Position numbers and translations under genes: made by a program. A stretch of DNA of 11,335 bases from an uncultured Faecalibacterium sp. GTDB taxonomy: Bacteria > Bacillota > Clostridia > Oscillospirales > Ruminococcaceae. Below are positions 6,472-11,335 of the stretch, piece after piece (within the stretch, counting starts at the first letter, position 1; every line of letters starts with the position of its first letter). The stretch spans positions 1 through 11,335 of the forward strand of contig CAKTGS010000065.1 in the NCBI GenBank assembly GCA_934561485.1, read 5' to 3'. The notes beneath the pieces were generated by a model that did no database searches, had not been told where the DNA came from, and saw only the letters and a list, made by a program, of their open reading frames with translations.

Positions 6472-7281
6472 TCACGCATTCAGCGCCGCGCGCTGAGACT
6501 GGATCTCGTACAGGATGATGCCGGCAGCCACCGACACATTATAGCTGTCCACACCGGTGCCCGGGGCCGCCATATCCAGCCGCACCACACCATCACACAG
6601 CTTCTTGACCAGCTGCGACACACCGCTGCCCTCGCTGCCCAGCACCAGGGCAATGGGGCCGGTCAGGTTGTTTTTGCGCAGGGATACGCCGTCCATGTCG
6701 GCACAGTAAACAAACACGCCCTGATCCTTCAGCCGGCGGATGGTCTCGCCGATGTTGGCCACACGGGCCACCGGCAGGCGTTCTGCGGCACCTGCGCTGG
6801 ATTTGATCACGGTGGGGGTCACGGATGCGCCGCCCCGCTTGGGGATCACAATGCCGTGGGCACCGCACAGCAGTGCGCTGCGCATCACAGCGCCCAGGTT
6901 GTGGGGGTCCTCAATGCCATCGCTCAGCACCAGGAAGGGCTGCTCGCCCTTTTCCCGGGCGGCGGCCAGCAGATCCTCCACGGTTGCATATTCGATCTCG
7001 CTGGCAAAGGCAGCCACGCCCTGGTGGCTCTCGGTGCCGGTCATCAGGCGCAGCTTGTTGGGGTGCACCCGCTTCACCGTTGCCCCGGCCTCTTTGGCCA
7101 GAGCTGTATAATACGCTGCCACGGCCGGTGCCATGCCCTCAGCGATCAGCACCGTGTCCACACCGGAACCGCTTTTCAGCAGTTCCGTCACCGGATTTTT
7201 GCCGTATACAAGGCTCTCGTTTTTCGGCTGCTGCTCTTCCGCATTGCGGCGCGGACGGCGCGGCTGATTTTTTTCTTCCAT
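6472..7281 (-). CDS. rlmB: 23S rRNA (guanosine-2'-O)-methyltransferase, TrmH/SpoU family
   Basis: A 269-residue SPOUT methyltransferase that puts a 2'-O-methyl group on rRNA using S-adenosylmethionine; RlmB acts on G2251 in E. coli. After a basic, disordered N-terminus (1-22), the substrate-binding domain begins LVYGKNPVTELL (24-35) and contains the HQGVAAFAS segment (86-94). The three SPOUT motifs follow: DGIEDPHNLGAVMRSA (121-136, with N128 and R134), ALVLGSEGSGV (211-221) and RLDMAAPGTGVDSYNVSVAAG (from 234), where SYNVS replaces the more usual SLNVS. The ATG at 7281 has AAAGGAG eight bases upstream, better than the in-frame start at 7314. It heads a minus-strand operon with the ATPase-like gene. 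The exact rRNA target cannot be told from sequence; other TrmH-family 2'-O-methylases are the alternative. Confidence 0.9.
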   Translation of the reverse strand: MEEKNQPRRPRRNAEEQQPKNESLVYGKNPVTELLKSGSGVDTVLIAEGMAPAVAAYYTALAKEAGATVKRVHPNKLRLMTGTESHQGVAAFASEIEYATVEDLLAAAREKGEQPFLVLSDGIEDPHNLGAVMRSALLCGAHGIVIPKRGGASVTPTVIKSSAGAAERLPVARVANIGETIRRLKDQGVFVYCADMDGVSLRKNNLTGPIALVLGSEGSGVSQLVKKLCDGVVRLDMAAPGTGVDSYNVSVAAGIILYEIQSQRAALNA

Positions 7282-7304
7282 GTTGTTTTCTCCTTTGATT
7301 TCTA

Positions 7305-7354
7305 TCGAAAGCACGGCTGCCCGCCCTGCGGTGCGCCGTGCTGGTTTCTTTCGA
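7305..7354 (-). promoter_or_regulatory. Leader hairpin upstream of rlmB
   Basis: Perfect 8-bp inverted repeat AGCACGGC/GCCGTGCT (7310-7317 and 7335-7342), flanked by an outer pair TCGAAAG/CTTTCGA (7305-7311, 7348-7354). It lies in the predicted 5' leader between the rlmB promoter and its Shine-Dalgarno. No T-run follows, so it is not a classic terminator. Confidence 0.45.
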
Positions 7355-7370
7355 GACTACTCCAACGTAA

Positions 7371-7399
7371 AGTATAACATAAGCGGCCCGCCTTTGCCA
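7371..7399 (-). promoter_or_regulatory. rlmB operon promoter, extended -10
   Basis: Minus-strand extended -10 TGTTATACT (7371-7379) with a weak -35 TGGCAA (7394-7399) at 17 bases. The extended -10 compensates for the poor -35. Confidence 0.6.
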
Positions 7400-7963
7400 G
7401 CCAAATGCCGTTTTTTATCTGACCGGCGGCAGATTTTTTTCGCCCGCCCCGTCCCCCCTGCACCGCATTCTTTTTTGCAGAAATGTTTTGCGGCCCTGCA
7501 GCCCCTCTGCCGTTGTTTTTCCAGCCCGCAAGGTTTTCCACAAAAACGCGCTATACATTCCGTAGAGCACCCCTGATTTTTCCACAAGTTGAAAACTATG
7601 TGGAAAATGTTCAAAAGTCCAGCTGCAATGCCTGTTTTCCCGGTGGAATTAAACACTTTCCACGCAGTTTTCCACAATTTGGTTCGACATCCTGCCGCAG
7701 ACAGCGTACAAATTGTAATTTTTAAGTTGGAATTCTGACAATTTTTCGGGTCGAACCCTGTCATATTTTGCAAGATCCACCAACATCATTTTGACGAATG
7801 TGAAAAGCTGTGGAAAATCCGTCCTTTTCCCCGCATCCGGTTTCCCACGCGGATGTTGCGCGCTGCATAGAATTTTGATGCATTTCGTCTTTTTCGGTCG
7901 AACTGCGCCGCAGGCGTGCGCTGCACCCAGCCCCTGTCTGCGAAGAAAAACCGCTTGATTGGA
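7400..7963. other. Gene-free gap between the rlmB and fba promoters
   Basis: No ORF here has a family resemblance or a convincing Shine-Dalgarno; small minus-strand ORFs (for example 7357-7773) look accidental. The stretch is pyrimidine-rich at first, then more AT-rich (about 7690-7790), and holds the TTTTCCACA cluster and three GTCGAAC/GTTCGAC motifs. No tRNA or recognisable riboswitch is seen. Confidence 0.6.
7534..7817. promoter_or_regulatory. Cluster of five TTTTCCACA (DnaA-box-like) motifs
   Basis: Exact 9-mers at 7534-7542 (+), 7578-7586 (+), 7599-7607 (-), 7668-7676 (+) and 7809-7817 (-), with a degenerate CTTTCCACG near 7656. The 9-mer differs by one base from the DnaA box TTATCCACA, and the general box TTWTNCACA includes it. 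Five exact copies in 284 bp is far above chance. No dnaA or dnaN is near. Confidence 0.6.
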
Positions 7964-7992
7964 TTGATTTTGACCGCCGTTTGGGGTATACT
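7964..7992 (+). promoter_or_regulatory. fba promoter
   Basis: -35 TTGATT (7964-7969), 17-base spacer, -10 TATACT (7987-7992). Predicted start near 8000 gives a leader of about 75 bases that contains a short hairpin (CCATGC 8013-8018 with GCATGG 8028-8033). Confidence 0.65.
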
Positions 7993-8074
7993 AGCACTGT
8001 AGGTTTGTTAATCCATGCACAAAGCGGGCATGGGGCAATCCAAAACCCCAATCATATTGTGGAGGTAATGAATA

Positions 8075-8938
8075 ATGTTGGTAAATGCAACCGAAATGCT
8101 GCTCAAAGCACGTGATGGCCACTATGGTGTGCCTCAGTTCAACATCAATAACCTGGAGTGGACCAAGGCAGTCCTGACCGCTTGCGAGGAAATGAAGAGC
8201 CCCGTCATTCTGGGTGTTTCCGAAGGTGCAGGTAAGTACATGACCGGCTTCAAGACCGTTGCCGCTATGGTCAGCGCCATGGTCGATTCCATGGGCATCA
8301 CCGTTCCCGTTGCTCTGCATCTGGATCACGGCACCTACGAGGGCTGCAAGGCCTGCGTTGAGGCCGGTTTCTCCTCCATCATGTTCGATGGCAGCCACTA
8401 CTCCATCGAGGAGAACGTGGAAAAGACCAAGGAGCTGGTTGCTCTGGCACACGCTCACGGCCTGAGCATTGAGGCCGAGGTCGGTTCCATCGGCGGCGTT
8501 GAGGACGGCGTTGTGGGCGCTGGCGAAATTGCTGATCCCGAAGAGTGCGCAAAGATCACCGCTCTGGGCATCGACTTCCTGGCTGCCGGCATCGGCAACA
8601 TCCACGGCGTGTACCCCGCAAACTGGAAGGGCCTGGACTTTGAGGCTCTGGACCGCATCCACAAGGCCACCAACAACATTCCTCTGGTTCTGCACGGCGG
8701 CACCGGCATCCCCGATGAGATGATCGCAAAGGCCATCAGCCTGGGCGTTTCCAAGATCAACATCAACACCGAGTGCCAGCTGGTGTTTGCGGAAGCCACC
8801 CGTAAGTACATCGAAGAGGGCAAGGATCAGCAGGGCAAGGGCTTCGACCCCCGCAAGCTGCTGGCTCCCGGCGCAAAGGCCATCGAGGCCAAGTGCAAGG
8901 AGAAGATCGAGCTGTTCGGCTGCGCAGGCAAGGGCTAA
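8075..8938 (+). CDS. fba: Class II fructose-1,6-bisphosphate aldolase
   Basis: Zinc-dependent glycolytic enzyme that reversibly splits fructose 1,6-bisphosphate into glyceraldehyde 3-phosphate and dihydroxyacetone phosphate. The 287 residues include the class II signature VALHLDHGTYEGC (79-91; D84, and zinc ligand H85), MFDGSHYSIEENV (103-115), the EAEVGSIGG acidic segment (133-141, E134), GNIHGVY (174-180, zinc ligand H177), LHGGTGIP (206-213, zinc ligand H207) and KININTE (227-233). GGAGG lies nine bases before the ATG. Codon use is strongly biased, fitting high expression. It is the only protein-coding gene on the plus strand with a firm call and is monocistronic, with its own promoter and strong terminator. 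A tagatose-bisphosphate aldolase is the alternative in this family, less likely for a solitary gene. Confidence 0.95.
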   Translation: MLVNATEMLLKARDGHYGVPQFNINNLEWTKAVLTACEEMKSPVILGVSEGAGKYMTGFKTVAAMVSAMVDSMGITVPVALHLDHGTYEGCKACVEAGFSSIMFDGSHYSIEENVEKTKELVALAHAHGLSIEAEVGSIGGVEDGVVGAGEIADPEECAKITALGIDFLAAGIGNIHGVYPANWKGLDFEALDRIHKATNNIPLVLHGGTGIPDEMIAKAISLGVSKININTECQLVFAEATRKYIEEGKDQQGKGFDPRKLLAPGAKAIEAKCKEKIELFGCAGKG

Positions 8939-8981
8939 ACAGAACTTCCTCTCCTGAAGGATACCCCACCCAATAAACTAT

Positions 8982-9026
8982 GCGGCCCCGTCACGTTGTA
9001 TGCACAACGCGGCGGGGCCGCTTTTT
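8982..9026 (+). terminator. fba terminator (T1)
   Basis: Long hairpin: GCGGCCCCG (8982-8990) with CGGGGCCGC (9013-9021), plus CGTTGT with ACAACG closing on an ATGC loop, then five T. The stop codon of the convergent DUF1287 gene (9025-9027) lies in this T-run. It is similar in sequence to the terminator at 9844-9889. Confidence 0.9.
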
Positions 9027-9705
9027 ATTTTGAAATTCGGTAATGCCCCACGATGTCGGTTCGTTTTTCCAGAATGTCCTGCTCGTAAGCCGTCTGCCAT
9101 GGGTCATTGTGGTGAATGATATAGGGCACTCCGTTTTTATTTCGCCGGTCGGACACGATGCCGATATGTCTTTCAAAGATCACGATATCGCCGCCCTGCC
9201 ATTCTTTTATTTGCGAGATATCTGTGGTCAGGGCAACTGCTGTATGCGAAAAAAACACCTTCAGGTTTCGCACCCGCCGGAAGTCTATGTTTGCATCCGG
9301 CTCTGCTACCATATAGTCCCGCGGCTGCTCCCGGATATCTGCGTCCACAAGCACCCGCAGATCATATCCGGCATTCTTTAACGCATAAGCAACTACATCG
9401 GTGCAAACGCCATAACCATCATCGGGATAACCCGTCTTATAATAGCGGCTTTTATATTTTGGATGGGTGCTCACATAGGTCCGTGCGCCGTTCAGAATAT
9501 CTAGCTGATCATCTACACCGTCATCATCCCAATCTACGCTGCTATGAAACTGCGGTATTCTGCCCTGAAAGTCGTCCTCAGGCCGGATTGCCGAGGTGCG
9601 CTGGTAATGTGTCCGCACATATAATACGATACCGCCAAATACCAAAAGTGCTATTATTATCGCATAATGCCTTGCTGAATCTTTGCAGGTTCTATCCGAA
9701 CGCAT
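9025..9705 (-). CDS. Membrane-anchored DUF1287 (YijF-like) protein with an EF-hand-like loop
   Basis: A 226-residue protein: short cytoplasmic N-terminus, one transmembrane anchor at about 13-31 (HYAIIIALLVFGGIVLYV), then an extracytoplasmic DUF1287 domain. Family hallmarks are YGVCTDVVAYAL (98-109, with C101), NIDFRRVRNLKVFF (139-152), GGDIVIFERHIGIVSDR (171-187, with H180) and YIIHHN (195-200). DUF1287 resembles NlpC/P60-type cysteine peptidases, so C101 and H180 are a plausible catalytic pair; the substrate is unknown. Before the domain, DWDDDGVDDQLD (58-69) has all D/G positions of an EF-hand calcium loop. The ATG at 9705 is preferred over upstream starts because a promoter lies just behind it; the Shine-Dalgarno (GGGGTGAG) is poor. 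GC content is visibly lower than in genes to the left, so transfer is possible. Monocistronic, convergent with fba. Confidence 0.8.
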   Translation of the reverse strand: MRSDRTCKDSARHYAIIIALLVFGGIVLYVRTHYQRTSAIRPEDDFQGRIPQFHSSVDWDDDGVDDQLDILNGARTYVSTHPKYKSRYYKTGYPDDGYGVCTDVVAYALKNAGYDLRVLVDADIREQPRDYMVAEPDANIDFRRVRNLKVFFSHTAVALTTDISQIKEWQGGDIVIFERHIGIVSDRRNKNGVPYIIHHNDPWQTAYEQDILEKRTDIVGHYRISK

Positions 9706-9727
9706 ATTCTCACCCCGTTCTGTTCTG

Positions 9728-9756
9728 AGAATACCAGCTTTTTCCCCGTTCTGCAA
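9728..9756 (-). promoter_or_regulatory. Promoter of the DUF1287 gene
   Basis: Minus-strand -35 TTGCAG (9751-9756), 17-base spacer, -10 TATTCT (9728-9733) preceded by TGG, giving an extended -10. The predicted start is about 15 bases ahead of the ATG at 9705. Confidence 0.55.
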
Positions 9757-9779
9757 TCCCTTTGGCATATAGTACAACG

Positions 9780-9833
9780 AAAAAGCCCTGAGACTTTCAT
9801 CTCAGGGCTTTCCGTTAAGTCGGCGACTACCTA
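9780..9833 (-). repeat. Duplicate of the 5S rRNA 3' end plus terminator (copy A)
   Basis: Matches 11014-11067 at 50 of 54 bases, same orientation. It contains the last bases of a 5S gene and a perfect 12-bp hairpin (9782-9793 with 9800-9811) followed on the minus strand by CTTTTTCG. The rest of the 5S body is missing. It now acts, by position, as terminator for the padR operon. Confidence 0.85.
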
Positions 9834-9843
9834 ATAAAGTATG

Positions 9844-9889
9844 CGACCCCGCCGCACTGTTAAGCACAGTGCAGCGGGATCACTTTTTT
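9844..9889 (+). terminator. Orphan terminator hairpin T2, related to the fba terminator
   Basis: On the plus strand an 18-bp stem (three G-T wobbles) is followed by six T. It resembles the fba terminator, including the preceding AATAAAnTATGCG, but no plus-strand gene lies upstream of it. On the minus strand it sits just after the membrane-protein gene. Confidence 0.75.
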
Positions 9890-9892
9890 GCT

Positions 9893-10561
9893 TTATATGC
9901 GAGCGCTCAGACGCGGATCTTTTCCATATCGCCAGAAATGGATTGCATATAGTCCCACACCTAGAAGCAGGCAAAAAATCGAATAGCTAAGAATCGGAAG
10001 CCTCAGCAGCACGAGATTGCCCGCGATCTGGGTAAAGAACCAGCCCGTTCCATACAGGATCACGATGTAAAGCACCAGCCATGCAGCATATTTCAGCCAA
10101 TGCTCTCGCGGCGGAAAACCTACCTGTTCCATCATCCGGCGGAACAGTACGCAAAACGCCGCCACTGCAACAACAAGCTGCATCAGATACCCTACCGAAA
10201 GTTCAAAAACCCAATTTCCAATTAGCGGATAGAGCAGCAAGCCTTCCACGCCCCACCCAAAAAAGAAATACAGTGGTGCAACATACCAGAAATAATCCCC
10301 TGCTCTCAGTGTTTTTAAGCTTGGCTTGACCTCATCCACAAAAGTCTTTGCATCCGGGATTGAATGAAACAGTTCCTGATTTTCCGTGTTGGCTTGGATG
10401 GCAATGTCAAGCAAATCGCTACGCACAAGTTCGATGCCACAGAAGTCCCAGCTGACCCGGCGAAGATATCGGATCACTTCTTTAAGCTGTGCCTGACTTT
10501 CTTCGGTCAGCAGCTTCGTACGCATCCGGTTTGTTTTTCGCAATGCAAAATACTTATTCAT
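9893..10561 (-). CDS. Four-helix membrane protein, PadR-partner type (DUF1048/DUF1700-like)
   Basis: A 222-residue protein with a soluble, charged N-terminal part (1-87) followed by four likely transmembrane helices at about 90-112, 118-140, 157-178 and 183-209, and a short basic tail (RYGKDPRLSARI). No enzymatic motif is visible. Start: ATG at 10561, with AAGGAGG six bases upstream; the open frame extends to 10627 but there it overlaps padR coding sequence. Its start overlaps the padR stop by 8 bases, so translation is coupled. PadR regulators are commonly paired with small membrane proteins of the DUF1048/DUF1700 type or with ABC exporters; the family assignment rests on this pairing and topology. 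A role in envelope stress or drug response is inference only. Confidence 0.72.
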   Translation of the reverse strand: MNKYFALRKTNRMRTKLLTEESQAQLKEVIRYLRRVSWDFCGIELVRSDLLDIAIQANTENQELFHSIPDAKTFVDEVKPSLKTLRAGDYFWYVAPLYFFFGWGVEGLLLYPLIGNWVFELSVGYLMQLVVAVAAFCVLFRRMMEQVGFPPREHWLKYAAWLVLYIVILYGTGWFFTQIAGNLVLLRLPILSYSIFCLLLGVGLYAIHFWRYGKDPRLSARI

Positions 10562-10886
10562 CTGGTTCCTCCTTAAAAATTTTTTCCACCAGCTGGCAAA
10601 GCTGGCTCCAATCCTGCCGAAATTCAAGAAGCGCCCGCCTTCCTTCTTCCGTTACAACGTAATATTTTCGGCTTGGTCCCTTGGGGGAAGGTCTGCGCTC
10701 TACCGTGACCTTTCCCTGCTGTTCCAAGCGCAATAGCAGCGGATAGAGCGTGCTTTCACTCAAGTCAGAAAAGCCAACCTGCTTCAGGTGCATCACGATC
10801 TCATAGCCATAGGTCGGCTCTTGCGCAATCAGTTTCAGGACACAATATTCCAGAACACCTTTTAAAAGCTGTGCATTGTTTTCCAT
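10554..10886 (-). CDS. PadR-family transcriptional regulator
   Basis: A 110-residue winged-helix repressor of the short PadR class. It has LLKGVLEYCVLKLIAQEPTY followed by GYEIVMHL (7-34), the recognition-helix signature STLYPLLLRLEQQGKV (45-60), and the wing KGPSRKYYVVTEEGRRAL (69-86); a C-terminal helix (87-106) would serve dimerisation. AGGAGG lies four bases before the ATG at 10886. It is the first gene of a two-gene operon and has a 39-bp dyad across its own promoter, so autoregulation is likely. The ligand is unknown. Confidence 0.93.
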   Translation of the reverse strand: MENNAQLLKGVLEYCVLKLIAQEPTYGYEIVMHLKQVGFSDLSESTLYPLLLRLEQQGKVTVERRPSPKGPSRKYYVVTEEGRRALLEFRQDWSQLCQLVEKIFKEEPDE

Positions 10887-10905
10887 ACGTCCTCCTCTCT
10901 GCTAG

Positions 10906-10944
10906 TATGTAATGCGTAGTAGCTTATCTACATTGTATTACATA
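10906..10944. promoter_or_regulatory. Probable PadR operator (39-bp nested dyad)
   Basis: Outer arms TATGTAAT (10906-10913) and ATTACATA (10937-10944), inner arms GTAG (10919-10922) and CTAC (10928-10931), with equal 5-base gaps on both sides and a 5-base centre. ATGT/ACAT half sites are typical of PadR operators. It covers the -10 box and the predicted start. Confidence 0.7.
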
Positions 10945-10960
10945 GTAGTGCTTCTGTCAA
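10932..10960 (-). promoter_or_regulatory. padR operon promoter
   Basis: Perfect -35 TTGACA (10955-10960), 17-base spacer, -10 TACAAT (10932-10937) on the minus strand. A strong promoter overlapped by the dyad. Confidence 0.85.
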
Positions 10961-11013
10961 GTCCTGACCTATTAGCATTACAACCAAAAATCATGCCCTA
11001 TTTTTATGCAACA

Positions 11014-11051
11014 AAAAAGCCCTGAGATTTTTATCTCAGAGCTTTCTGTTA
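11014..11051 (-). terminator. rRNA operon terminator (copy B)
   Basis: Directly after 5S on the minus strand: CTCTGAGA and TCTCAGGG arms round an A-rich loop, then a run of six T. Partner of the repeat copy at 9780-9833. Confidence 0.88.
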
Positions 11052-11052
11052 A

Positions 11053-11168
<116 letters not shown>

Positions 11169-11183
11169 CGATTTGACTGAATC

Positions 11184-11212
11184 AGTATAACACATTTCTG
11201 TGCTTCTGTCCA
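11184..11212 (-). promoter_or_regulatory. Promoter-like site between 23S and 5S
   Basis: Minus-strand -35 TGGACA (11207-11212), 17-base spacer, extended -10 TGTTATACT (-10 at 11184-11189). It would start transcription about 10 bases before 5S. Confidence 0.5.
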
Positions 11213-11296
11213 GTGTTTCTTAGAAGGACGTGCCTTCAAAACTGAATAATCACTGCTTACATTTTTTCGTTGACTGAAAAGTCTCAAGCGAATTGT

Positions 11297-11335
11297 GGTC
11301 AAGCCCTCGACCTATTAGTACACGCTTGCTCAATG
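11297..11335 (-). rRNA. rrl: 23S ribosomal RNA, 3' end only
   Basis: On the minus strand it reads GTACTAATAGGTCGAGGGC then TTGACC, the conserved 3' terminus of clostridial 23S rRNA. The rest is beyond the window. The end is set by similarity and may shift a few bases. The 23S-5S spacer (about 128 bases) holds no tRNA. Confidence 0.9.

Noticed and set aside
7357..7773. 138-residue minus-strand ORF upstream of rlmB
   Set aside because: Runs through the rlmB promoter and the TTTTCCACA cluster, with no clear Shine-Dalgarno, odd composition and no recognisable domain.
7400..8000. Chromosomal origin (oriC)
   Set aside because: The TTTTCCACA cluster suggests it, but no dnaA, dnaN, rpmH or gyr genes are near, and the rRNA operon to the right would run head-on into forks leaving this site, which bacteria avoid. 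Kept only as a DnaA-box cluster.
7991..8695. 234-residue minus-strand ORF opposite fba
   Set aside because: Antisense shadow; fba is certain on the other strand and codon bias there explains the open frame.

Overview
The window looks like a chromosomal segment from a gut Firmicute of the Oscillospiraceae/Ruminococcaceae, most like Faecalibacterium or a close relative. This is my judgement from a GC-rich, CTG/GCC-biased coding style combined with Firmicute Shine-Dalgarno sites, clostridial-type class II aldolase and RNase Z proteins, and an rRNA tail of clostridial type. No search was possible.

Left to right: (1) 1-3009, minus strand: a tRNA-maturation block. rnz (RNase Z) overlaps cca (CCA-adding enzyme) by ATGA, followed by the start of mnmA (tRNA 2-thiouridylase), which has its own promoter whose -35 box contains the cca stop codon. 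The cca gene carries a 258-bp in-frame insertion with 19-bp terminal inverted repeats. (2) 3060-3528: a small plus-strand membrane/lipoprotein ORF, another copy of the same repeat family, and minus-strand terminator hairpins. (3) 3470-7281, minus strand: rlmB (23S rRNA 2'-O-methyltransferase), a 908-residue P-type-ATPase-like protein that lacks its catalytic motifs and has a long Pro/Ala/Glu-rich N-terminus, and a small rubredoxin-domain protein. (4) 7282-8074: a 793-bp gene-free gap between rlmB and fba holding their divergent promoters and five exact TTTTCCACA (DnaA-box-like) 9-mers. (5) fba, plus strand, ending in a strong terminator. (6) 9025-10960: a visibly more AT-rich segment with a membrane-anchored DUF1287 protein and a PadR regulator/membrane-protein operon with a symmetrical operator. 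(7) 11053-11335: the tail of an rRNA operon on the minus strand (5S and the last bases of 23S).

The most interesting signals are: a repeat family seen three times here, each copy built round a covarying hairpin with a GAA or GCA triloop, two copies forming a palindromic element inside cca that is translated as about 86 extra residues; a catalytically degenerate P-type ATPase; a tight cluster of DnaA-box-like motifs away from any replication gene; and a second copy of the 5S 3' end plus terminator on the far side of the padR cassette, which suggests that cassette sits in a remodelled rRNA tail.
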